A stretch of DNA of 64,000 nt from Excoecaria cochinchinensis (lineage: Eukaryota; Streptophyta; Magnoliopsida; Malpighiales; Euphorbiaceae). How positions within the stretch are numbered: the first letter of the stretch is position 1; the number at the start of each line of letters is the position of its first letter. The stretch spans positions 1,116,001 to 1,180,000 of the forward strand of contig CANTUQ010000017.1 in the NCBI GenBank assembly GCA_947683425.1, read 5' to 3'. The position numbers were made by a program, and so were the translations under genes. Under the pieces are notes generated by a model, which saw only the letters and a list, made by a program, of their open reading frames with translations, had not been told where the DNA came from and ran no database searches. Of this stretch, positions 46,353 to 55,487 are shown one piece after another.

Positions 46353-48711
46353 AGGTGGCAGGTTTGCTTTTGTTCGAGTCGCGCATCTGCAGAGTCGGCC
46401 ACATAGGAGCTAGAAGTTTTGTATCTTGTTCAGCTTTTGTAATTCTGAATTTTTGTATATCTGTGTTATATGTATAAGTAAGAATATGTAAAGAGAACGA
46501 TGTAATATTTTAGACTCCTATTGTATGATTGTAATATTGTAGATGTGTATCTTTTTGTTTAAAAATATGCGCGTTTATGAATATGTATGTTCAGATTTTT
46601 GCTCCTTAAAAGTTTTAATTCTTTCATAATTATATACGCTTCGTATCGTTTCTGTTCGGTAACACACCTACTCGTACGGCTTCCTACTCCCTTGCGGATG
46701 GGTTCGCCTATGTATGAGTTGGGGTGTTACACTTGTAGCTCCGGCTTGGATGGATGATGAGTCCGCTCAGAGGTATAGAGCGTTGGCTCAGGTAGACTTT
46801 CGGGCCAGCCATTTTGTATCTCGCCCATTTCTAGAGGCCCTTGGGTTGGCCCCATAGTTTGATTTACTTGCCGAGGGTGCTGGTTGGACAGAGTTCCTTG
46901 AGCCCGCCTTCCAGACATTTCCAGAGGCTACCCGCCAGGTCCTGGCCACTCTCCGCTACACTGGCTTTCAGAGTGCAGATACCGACCCGGGGGTGATTCA
47001 GTTTTGGTTCGATGGCGACCATGTCAGCATCACTAGGCAGAGGTTTGCTCAGGCCATGGGGCTCCCTACAGAGGAGGGGGTCGAGATCCCGCGGCGAGCG
47101 GTGAGACGCGCCCATTGGGCGGCCATTGCCATACCAGGAGTGCTGTACGATCACGATACAGCGAAGTGCACCGTACTGGTGTCTCAGGCACTCCGGTATT
47201 TGCACAGAGTGCTTTCCAGCTCGTACCTCGGTCGAGCTGGTAATCCAGGGTCGCTTAACGCGGCCGAGATCTGGAGCCTCTGGGCTATGGTGGCAGGCCA
47301 GCGTCTCAACATTAGCCACGAGATCTTGGCCAACCTGACCAGAGTCAGCAGTGGGTTGACACCGGTGGTGATGGTAGGAGGAGTCATCACCCGATTATTG
47401 TTGAGATTGGGGTTTAACCCCGAGAGGTTGAGAGGACCCTTGCCGGAGGGGATCCATGTAGACGCCGCGGCGGCAGTTCAGATGGGGATGATCTCCCCGA
47501 TTTCTGGCCAGGCAGAGGCCTACAGGGTGTTGACTATCCATGAGACCCGGCAGATGTTCAACCTTCCACCCTTGGGGGCAGATCCTGATCACCCAGAGCA
47601 CCAGGAGGAGCAGCCTCCACAGCCAGAGCCCGAGCCACAGCCTCAGCCTCCGCAGCCAGAGCCTCAGCCGGAGCACCAGCCTCCTCAGCCTCCTCAGCCG
47701 CGGACGGTGCCTCCACCACAGCAGCAGGAGCCACCTAGGACCCCCTCAGATTTTGACTTTGAGATCACGATGGACGATCTCTTTGCCGCTTCACCGGCAT
47801 CTAGAGCGCCAACTCCAGTCCCATCACCGAGCGCTAGGGTACAGAGGTCTATCCATGGGCCCTCCGAGAGATACCATCCGTACTCCCGAGGTGACCCCGG
47901 GGCATCCACCTCCTCGGCACCGCCACCAGAGCCAGCACCGCAGCAGCCTGTGCAGCCTGACTTCTCTCAGCTCCTCACCTCCATGTTCACAGCCTTGGAG
48001 CGACGACAGGATGAGAGAGACAGGGCTATCCACGGGAGGTTAGATCGCCAGTAGGCTGCCATTTTGGAGCAGTCCCAGTCGGTGGAGCGCTTGGCTCGGG
48101 AGCAGGCCGGCTACATCGAGCACACGACTCGGGAGCAGACTCGGGCCATGGATGCCTTTAGGGATGAGCAGACTCGGGTCCTGGAGACTTTTAGAGGAGA
48201 GAAAATGAGGCTGATTGAGCAGATTGCTCAGGGTCAGAGGGAGTTGAGGCAGCAGCTCACTCATGATGTGAGGACGTCACAGGACCAGGCGTCTCAGAGG
48301 GTCGATATGACCCTACAGATGATTGATGAGTCACTTGACTCTCTGAGATCCAGCGTCCAGGCGATGGAGGGGATTCTCCCCCCTCTTTCTCAGACCATGA
48401 GGGAGTTTAGGGAGCAGACGGAGCAGAGCCTGGAGCAGAGGAGAAAGGCCGCCAGCGAGCAGACCATTCAGTTGAGCCAAGCCTTCAAGAAGTTGGGAGA
48501 GAAGGTTTCTGAGACCTTAGGGTTTATGAGCACCTGCACCCAGCCCTTCTTGGACGGTTACGCTCAGATCCGGTTCAGGCAGGCCCATGATCATGAGGCA
48601 GGACCCTCCACAGCTCCGCTACCGCCTCCGACCCGTCCACCTCCGCCAGGGACCGTGCATATATCGGATGACGAGGATCCCGATGAGCCCTCAGACTACA
48701 CACCTCTCTGA

Positions 48712-49162
48712 TCTTCAGGGAATTATTTTTGTACCTTTTGTATATTTTATATATTTTGTATATGCACTGTACAGAAATGACATTTCTAGTGGAAAACTTT
48801 GCTTCCTTATTGCATGATCATTCGATTGTTAATTGCTTAATCACATCATAGAAAGTGTATGTTCTCATATCTACTTACATGTCGATAAAAATGACAATAA
48901 AAAAATAATACAAAACAAAAACAAACAACAAAAATGATAATCGATAACATCTCAATAAGAAAAAATGAATAAAAGATGAAACATGGCATAGCCAATAAAG
49001 CAAAGGTCACGCCATCAATAGACAGGTCAAAAGATGACCACTCAAACGTGAACTAACAAAATCTTTTATCTCACAGGTACAGGGAAATACCGATCTGAGC
49101 ACAGACATCGATTAAAAAGATCTCCTTTAAAACAAGGAAACCAGCGGAGTTTCCACACTCCA
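48712..49162 (+). other. T1 3' untranslated region, first part
   Basis: Follows the ORF3 stop. AT-rich (TTTTGTATATTTTATATATT near 48736), no frame or repeat recognised until the tandem array begins. Confidence 0.6.
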
Positions 49163-49638
49163 AATAGAAGCTGTGGTCAGAGAGTGCCGCACTTCACCAG
49201 ATCAAGACTGTAGCCAAAGCATGCTGCATCTCACAGATCGAAGCTGCAGTTGAAGAAACACTGCTCTTCACCAGATTGAGATTGTAGCCAGAGAGTGCTG
49301 CATCTCACAGATCGAAGCTGTGGTCAGAGAGTGCCGCACTTCACCAGATCGGGATTGTAGCCAGAGAGTGCTGCATCTCACAGATCGAAGCTGCAGTTGA
49401 AGAAAAACTGCTCTTCACCAGACCGAGACTGTAGCCAAAGCATGCTGCATCTCACAGATCGAAGCTGCAGTTGAAGAAACACTGCTCTTCACCAGATCGA
49501 GATTGTAGCCAGAGAGCGCTGCATCTCACCAGATCGAAGCCATGGTCTAAGCATACAGCGCTTCACCAGATTGAGACTGTAACCAAAGCGTGCTGCATCT
49601 CACCGGATCGAGGTTGCAGCCAGAACGTGCGGCATCTC
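49163..49638 (+). repeat. 37-bp tandem repeat array in T1 3' UTR
   Basis: About 13 units of 36-37 bp, each starting TCACAGATCGAAGC or TCACCAGATYGAGA. Two unit types (with GCAGTTGAAGAAACACTGCT and with GTAGCCAGAGAGTGCTGCAT) alternate, giving a 74-bp higher-order unit in the middle. Such hypervariable 3' UTR tandem repeats are known in Ogre-type elements. Confidence 0.92.
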
Positions 49639-49811
49639 CCTGGGTACCTACCGGTCGAGATAAGGCCGATGGAAACATCTTTGCATCGCCGAGCGGATCG
49701 AGACAAGGTCCACCCGGCAGAATGAACGGAGGGTGAAAAGCCGTCGCAGGTACGCTTCCTTTCTGACCTTTCTCTGAGTTTTGGCTTATCTAGGCGCTTG
49801 TGCACTAGTTT

Positions 49812-49830
49812 CCCCAAAACTGGGGGCAAC
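49812..49830 (+). other. Polypurine tract of T1
   Basis: CCCCAAAACTGGGGGCAAC directly before the 3' LTR (49831). Imperfect but typical in form for the Tat/Ogre lineage, priming plus-strand synthesis. Confidence 0.65.
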
Positions 49831-51895
49831 TGTAAGCACCGTGTCTCGGAGCGGTCCGGATCAGAGGTTACCCTATGATGAAATCAGTGTCCAAGCCTGA
49901 ATGGTAGGTTGGATTTAGAGGTTTTAGCCCCGCGTTCCATGAGAAGTGAGGTTTTTATCATTCCTGGGCCGAAGGAGAGAAAAACAGAGGTTTTTCTCCA
50001 GTCAAGGGGCTTTTTGTCCTGGACAGACGGCCAGCCCGTCTGTCGAGCCGGCCCGTCGCTCCGAGTCACCGACGGCTCTGGGTATTTTCCGACGCCCGTT
50101 AGAAAATCACCGCCCCTGTCAGATTGCCGCCTGGTTTCCCGGAGCACGCAACCCTTCCGACGCCCGTCTGTGGATGTGGCAGGGCCGTCGGACTAATCCT
50201 TGTGTCAAAAGGATTCTTCCGACGCCCGCCTCTATACACCGACACCCGTCGGTCGTGTCTGGCTATAAAAGCTCCGGATTTTCATTTGAAAAGGGTTGGA
50301 AAAATTTTCAGAAGAGGAAACTCTGCCCAATTTCAAGCGCATTTTCTCTCTCTTCCAACAAAACACATTTACAAAAGAAATCTATTTAATCAAGGATCAA
50401 ATCAATCAAAGGGAACTAAAAGCTAATTAGTTTTCTTTAGATTTTGACTCCAAAATCGATTTTCTGAAGGATTGAAGGTGAAATATCTCATTTTCTCTCT
50501 TTAATCTTTCATCTTTGCTTCTCGTGGAACGCGCGGAGCTCTAACCGACATCAGAATCTCACCTGAAGTGATTATCTGAGGGTAAATATTCCGGATCCTT
50601 CCTCCATTTCATCTCATATTTAATTTCTTATTTATTTATTTATTCTGTGAAATTTTTGAACATCTGTCATTATTTCCTTTTATCTTGACTCTCTTATCTT
50701 CTTTTGGGATAAAACTCTTTTTGACTTTGAAAAAAGGTTTCTCTCTCTTTCTCTCCATTCTGTTTTTTTTTCGGAGACAGGGGTGACCGACGGGTCATCT
50801 TTATCACCGACGCCCGTCGGTCACCCACCTACAGATGCCCATTCTTGAGTGACAAACGGGCATATCGGATAACCGAACCGACGCCCGTCGGTCAACCATG
50901 GAAGGCCGTCGGTGGGTTCTGTCTCCCTCTTTTTAAATCATTTTTCATCTCTATCCAGCCTCGTTGATTTCTTATGTGTAAATTTTATGTATATTAACCT
51001 CTCTTAACTTTCTGTGAGTGTATATCGGTCCTCCTGGATTATCCCGAGCTTGAGCGGCTATCTACCATGTTTGGAGGATCTCGTCCGGTTTAGTTTCCTA
51101 ATCCTCTTGTTTCATTTCTTTTATTGATTATCTTATGCATATGGACATACTCCTTTCATATCCCGTTGATGTATAAAAATGACTCAATGGTTTTATATTT
51201 AATAAAACGAGGTTTACACAAAACTGGACCAATGTCCTATTTTATCCAATAAAGATCATCATAAACAAAAATCTCCAATTTTAATAATGATGCATGCGAG
51301 GACCAAAGTCCTCAAAATAAGCAATATCCCGATTTATGCATGCTTCGCACATTTATAAAAGGGAGTTGTATTCCGCTCCTTGTATTTATTGTAATCTATT
51401 GCTTTCATTATTTACTTGATCATTTACAGCTTTCCGAATGTGAATAAATGAACCTTTTAATCAACTGCATAGTGTGGAGAGAGAGCGAATTAATGACATT
51501 AAAATTTGATCATAAACTAATTGAGGTAGAAATAGATGAGAAATCCCGGACCCAGCTCTGGTCTTTGGGCTCGAGAGGTTAGAGGTTATCCTCCAAAATA
51601 CTTCTTGGGTCACGAGACATTAGCGCTAATCCTAGGCTCTTTAGGGTGAGAAGTTCACCTTCCATGATCCCTCTAGCTGGCCCAAAATGGATACCAAGCG
51701 CAGTCTTAGGCTCTCCGAGGCGAGAGTAACTTTCCCAATGTTCTATTGGGTGGCGACTCCATGATACCTCCTTGTTGCCCAACATAGACGCACTTGCGAT
51801 TTATTTGCAAGATGTCAACGGACCCGCAAATGCCCCGATCGCCCAACGTGCGGGCGGTCCGAAAGGGCGGCGCTCGGGATCCGGCGTGCGTCACA
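49831..51895 (+). repeat. T1 3' LTR (2065 bp)
   Basis: TGTAAGCACCGTGTCTCGGA to GGCGTGCGTCACA. Same landmarks as the 5' LTR (TATA 50264-50270). Immediately followed by the ACTGT duplication and LTR-X. Confidence 0.95.
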
Positions 51896-52739
51896 ACTGT
51901 CCTTGGGTCGACCGACGGGTGGAGTCGGAACTCCTCGATGGCCCGTTGCTCGGTTGAACGACGGCAATCGGTGGAGCCTCTGCCCGTCGGTCGTCCCTGA
52001 TCCAAAAAAATAAAGAAATTTAGCAAAAACCTTTTTATTTTGTTGTATGAAATTGATTTCTAAGTTAAAGTTAGCCTTTCAAAACAAATCAGTCTCGAAT
52101 AATTCAATATGAAAGGATGAAGTGCGAGAGAGATTGATCCGGAATATTTACCCTCGGAATATTACCTGTAAAGGTGAATGTCGCGCGGTTTTTGCTCCTC
52201 GAATTCTATAAGGATTAATTTCAAATGTGCGATTTCGGGAGATTTTTACCGTAAAAATTATTTTTTCTTTAAAATCAGATCAAGAAAAGAAAATTGTATC
52301 TTTCTTTCTTGACGTTTTCGGTAGCAATTATGAATGCTAAAAAGGCCAGATCGAATAAAAATGAATTGATTTCATTTTCTTGGATTTGCCATGATTTGAA
52401 AAGTACAATACTAAAAAAGAATTCTTCTTGATGGAGTAAAACAAAAACTTTTTTTTTTATTTTTAGTGGGAAAACTTTCTATTTTATGAAAATTGCTAAC
52501 CTCTCGCAGTGATCCTTAACCCCCCTATTTATAGGTTTAGGAAAATAATTCAAATAAATTTAAATTTTGAATTTGAAATTTAAAAAGATTTGTGAAATCA
52601 GAATCAAAATCCACTGATTTGCAGAATATTTCCAAAATTAAATCCGAAATTTGAAAATATTTCAAAAGATTTGGAAGATATTAAAAAATCTTGGAAATAT
52701 ATTTTGGAATCTTGGAAAATTTTGAAAATCCCCGTTAAA

Positions 52740-53060
52740 TCTTGTTGCAGATCACCGATCGATGGGCGTCTCTCGGTTACCGATGGGCGTCGTTCACGGG
52801 TACACCTACCCTCTCAAGCGGCAGGCAACCTCGCGGGAGACGGGCTGCAAGAACCCATCCATTGCTCGTGAGGGACAGGGGCCTCTTGTATGAGCGACGG
52901 GCTTCACTTAGTGCGAGGGACGGTCCCTCGCCCGCGAGCCACGGGTGTTGCTCCCTTGAGAGACAAGCCCGTCCCGAGCGAACGATGGGAGCTGCTCGCA
53001 TGAGGGAGGCCGTTGTTCGGAATGAGAACCGGGCATCTCTCCTGACAGATGGGTCTCCTA
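52740..53060 (-). repeat. GC-rich palindromic block of LTR-X
   Basis: GATGGGCGTC and related words between AT-rich flanks, 200-520 bases inside the LTR start. The block is a distant relative of the T1 GACGCCCGTCGG array. Small ORFs on both strands are by-products. Confidence 0.65.
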
Positions 53061-53429
53061 TCGGTGAACCAAAATCAAGATTTTCGATTGACACACTCCC
53101 CCTAACACGCGAAAATCTCCCATTATCAAGAAAAAAATCATCAATCCTGGTAAATTCGAAGAGCGAAAGCTCGTAACTTTCATCTGCTTGCCCGAAAATA
53201 GGCATTGATATTTTCATCGGGTAACTCTGATTTGGATTGCCTCAGGACCCGGTGTCTACATCCCCCTTTCAAAAACTCCCTCGTCCCCTTTATTTTCCCT
53301 TTTATTCTCGAAAGGGAAAAGAACAAAAGCCCCTTTTTTTTCCACTTCCCCCAAAAACCCCTGAAACCTGAAAGAATATCCCATTTGATAGTCCCCAAAA
53401 TCTATCAAAAATTAGATTTTCATAGGTGG

Positions 53430-53690
53430 GAAAGGGACAGGAGGGAGGCTACCTGCGAATGGGTGGCCGTGCACGGGGAGCGCTTGCAAGGCTCGATCAT
53501 CACTGGCAGGGCGCGCCTCGAGCACCCAGGCATCGGCGATGCTCGCTGGGGCATGCCTCGCGCATCCAGGCATGGGAGACACTCGCCAGGGCGCACTTCG
53601 AGTGTACAGGCATCGACGACGCTCGTGGGGCACGCCTCACGGGCCCAGGCGCTGGTGTGCGTTCGCAGGCCGTGGCCTCGCGCCTTCCAT
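53430..53690 (-). repeat. GC-rich repeat block of LTR-Y
   Basis: Repeats built on CATCCAGGCAT / GGGCGCACTCGAG-like words at roughly 40-45 base spacing, 320-580 bases inside the LTR start. The sequence is unrelated to the T1 and LTR-X blocks at the same position. Confidence 0.65.
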
Positions 53691-54011
53691 GCGCAAAACC
53701 CAAAACAACCGCTCCACCCAAAAATAAAATAAAATAAAAATAATAAAAATCAAAAATAAAAATGAAACAAAAATAAACAAATAAATAAAAAGTAAAATAA
53801 AATAAAATAAATAAGAGAAAATAGATAATAAAAATAATGAGCACAACAAAAATCAAAATAGATATAAGTAAATAAAATTTTAAAATATTTTAGTACAGAT
53901 ATAAGAACTTGACAAGGGGAATAATCGATTCTCACTTTATTGCCGATAAATCGGTCCCTATTTTCATCATTGAATCCTGATCTTGGACCGCCTTGGGACC
54001 TGGTGTCTACA

Positions 54012-54599
54012 GCATCCATTGGATATTAAGGGCATAACTTCTAAGGTAATCTGCCATTCACTTAATAGTCAACCTGACTGCAAGCCCGTTAAATAGAAAA
54101 AGTGAATTCATGCTCCCGAGCAGCAGTTAGCAATGGCAAAAGAAATAGATACCTTGCCGAAAAGCAGATTTGTATGGGAAGTTCTGTACCCGGATTGGTT
54201 ATTGAATGTAGTATTGGTCAAAAAATCTAACGTAAAGTGGAGGATGTGCGTGGATTTCACGGATTTAAACAAGGCTTGCCTCAAGGATAGCTACCTGCTA
54301 CCTAACATAGACCTCCTAATCGATTCCACTGCCAGATTTGAAGAATATGCCTTTTCAGATGCTTCTGCTGGTTATCACCAGATACCTATGGATCCGTCTA
54401 AAAAAGAAAAAATTGCATTTATCACACATCAGGCAACATATTGTTATCGAGTTATGCCGTTTAGGCTCAAAAATGCCGGTGCTACCTATGAGAGGCTGAT
54501 GAACAGGTTGTTTGCCAACCAGCTCAAAAGAAAGATGGAGATCTATGTCGATGACATGATAGTCAAAAGCAAGACATCCGAGGAATTACCAACCGAACT
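54012..54599 (+). pseudogene. pol: Tat-lineage RT (old pol P0, right half)
   Basis: Continues 26912. DIKGITSKVICHSL and PDCKPVK are followed by two stops, then an open stretch from 54133. RT motifs are MCVDFTDLNKACLKDSYLLP, FSDASAGYHQI, YRVMPFRLKNAGATYERLM and the intact active site IYVDDMIVKS. It is cut at 54599 by the CACTA element after SEELPTEL. The intact YVDD contrasts with YVVD in the much younger T1. Confidence 0.9.
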
Positions 54600-54613
54600 C
54601 ACTACAAGAAAAT

Positions 54614-55215
54614 TAGCAAATATCAACGGAAATTAGCAACCGAATCTATCAATTTTTTGTTGCTAATCAAAATTAGCAACTGAAAACAGCAACGGAATAT
54701 TCGGTTGCAAATATGACAATAGCTAAATTTAGCAACGAAAAATTAAGTTCGTTGCTAAATTTAGCAATGAAAAATCGCTTCGTTGCTAAATTTAGCAACA
54801 GAATTCATATTCCGTTGCTAAATTTAGCAACAGATTTCTTATTCTGTTGCTAAATCTAACCATGTTATGTTTTGGTGAATTGGTTGACTTTAACAATGGG
54901 GTTGATTTTTGGTTGCTATATTTACCAACGGTATACATTTCGGTTGCAATATTTAGCAACCAAATAGTATTCCGTTGCTATATATAGCAACCGAAATTGA
55001 ATTTCGTTGCTAAAAATAGCAATAGAATTAGCAATGAAAAACGTTTCCGTTGCTAAATATAGCAACCGAATTATATTTTCGTTGCTGTTTATAGCACCGC
55101 CTTGGAAAAGTTTAGCAACCTAGAAGGATTCCATTGCTAAAAATAGCAACGGAATTTGCATTCCATTGCTAAAAATAGCAATGGAATTTGGATTCTGTTG
55201 CTATTTTTAGCATCA
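54614..55215. repeat. CACTA subterminal repeats
   Basis: About thirty half-sites of TTAGCAACSGAAT in both directions, often joined as CGTTGCTAAATTTAGCAACG. In En/Spm such subterminal motifs bind the TNPA protein. Confidence 0.85.
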
Positions 55216-55487
55216 ACAGTACTTTAATTTCAATAAAATTTTTTATTTATAAATAAATAGAATTCAAATCCTGAAAATATATGCTTATTGATAATATAAT
55301 ATAAAAATTATAATGCGATAATTAAAATCCTGAAAATATATTATATTATTGTAAAGTAAAAATCCATGAAAACCATCACAAAAATAATATAAATTCAGTA
55401 TAAATAACAGTGTAAAGTAAAAATTCATGAAAACCATCACAAAACAACATAAATTCAGTATAAATAACGAAAAATTACAAATTTATG

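Larger units (their letters stand above)
42717..46731 (+). repeat. Solo LTR-D, Tekay type (4015 bp)
   Basis: TGTCACACCCCG to GGGGTGTTACA, flanked by perfect CTTGT duplications (42712-42716 and 46732-46736). ORF3 reads across the site once LTR and one duplication are removed. No PBS or internal sequence. Contains six large palindromes (44018-45005) and the double hairpin at 46314-46352. Otherwise AT-rich without genes. Confidence 0.95.
42673..48711 (+). pseudogene. T1 sense accessory gene ORF3 (Athila-ORF1/plant-transposon-protein-like)
   Basis: Starts MPPRRRAPQAQPEL at 42673, is interrupted after 42711 by solo LTR-D, and resumes in frame at 46737 (APAWMDDESAQRYR). The globular part has FWFDGDHVSITRQRFAQAMGLP, LSSSYLGRAGNPGSL and MVGGVITRLLLRLGF. 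These recall the Athila ORF1 / 'putative plant transposon protein' family (unknown function). A Pro/Gln/Glu-rich linker follows, then a long coiled coil (EQTRAMDAFRDEQTRVLETF, 48064-48540), and an acidic tail DDEDPDEPSDYTPL. TAG stops at 46855 and 48052. A shorter old copy is at 4510-9866. Without the LTR and stops it would be about 670 codons. Confidence 0.75.
30501..51895 (+). mobile_element. T1, full-length Tat/Ogre-like Ty3/gypsy element
   Basis: Both LTRs, Arg-type PBS, gag, pol with two RNase H domains, accessory genes, tandem repeats and polypurine tract are all present. Flanks are GCTGT (30496-30500) and ACTGT (51896-51900). Span is 21,395 bp, or about 17.4 kb without the LTR-D insertion. 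Two RNase H domains, the second archaeal-like, are the known hallmark of the Tat lineage. Extra ORFs downstream of integrase, sense or antisense, are also known in that lineage. Confidence 0.92.
29315..53260 (-). repeat. Solo LTR-X (Tat lineage) containing T1
   Basis: Minus-strand start TGTAGACACCGGGTCCTGAG at 53260, end CCTCACATCACA at 29315. Flanks are ACCCC (29310-29314) and TCCCC (53261-53265). Own sequence is 29315-30500 plus 51901-53260, about 2.5 kb. It shares the four end-repeats with GGGCAACAAG (29340-29760), a TATA box TATAAATA (52533-52526), CGAGGGTAAATATTCC (52157-52142) and a GC-rich block (52740-53060 and 51905-51995) that T1 interrupted. Confidence 0.82.
26913..54011 (-). repeat. 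Solo LTR-Y (Tat lineage) containing the deeper insertions
   Basis: Outer boundaries on the minus strand are TGTAGACACCAGGTCCC at 54011 and the end GCACGCATCACA at 26913. Flanks are GCAGC (26908-26912) and GCATC (54012-54016), 4 of 5 matching, and the old pol gene reads through the site. Own sequence is 26913-29314 plus 53266-54011, about 3.1 kb. A GC-rich block lies at 53430-53690, the CTGAGGGTAAA word at 29010-29000, and two (TAA)n microsatellites are inside. Confidence 0.8.

Noticed and set aside
35150..48054. Amber (TAG) recoding or readthrough as a design feature of T1
   Set aside because: A TAA also interrupts pol, RT has lost a catalytic residue, and aORF and ORF3 are broken too; cytosine deamination of CAG is simpler.
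49163..49638. CRISPR-like array (37-bp repeats)
   Set aside because: Units are contiguous with no unique spacers, in a plant retrotransposon 3' UTR.
53205..53856. Overlapping ORFs of 100-175 codons on both strands
   Set aside because: Produced by the GC-rich repeat block and AT-rich flanks of LTR-Y; codon content follows base composition.
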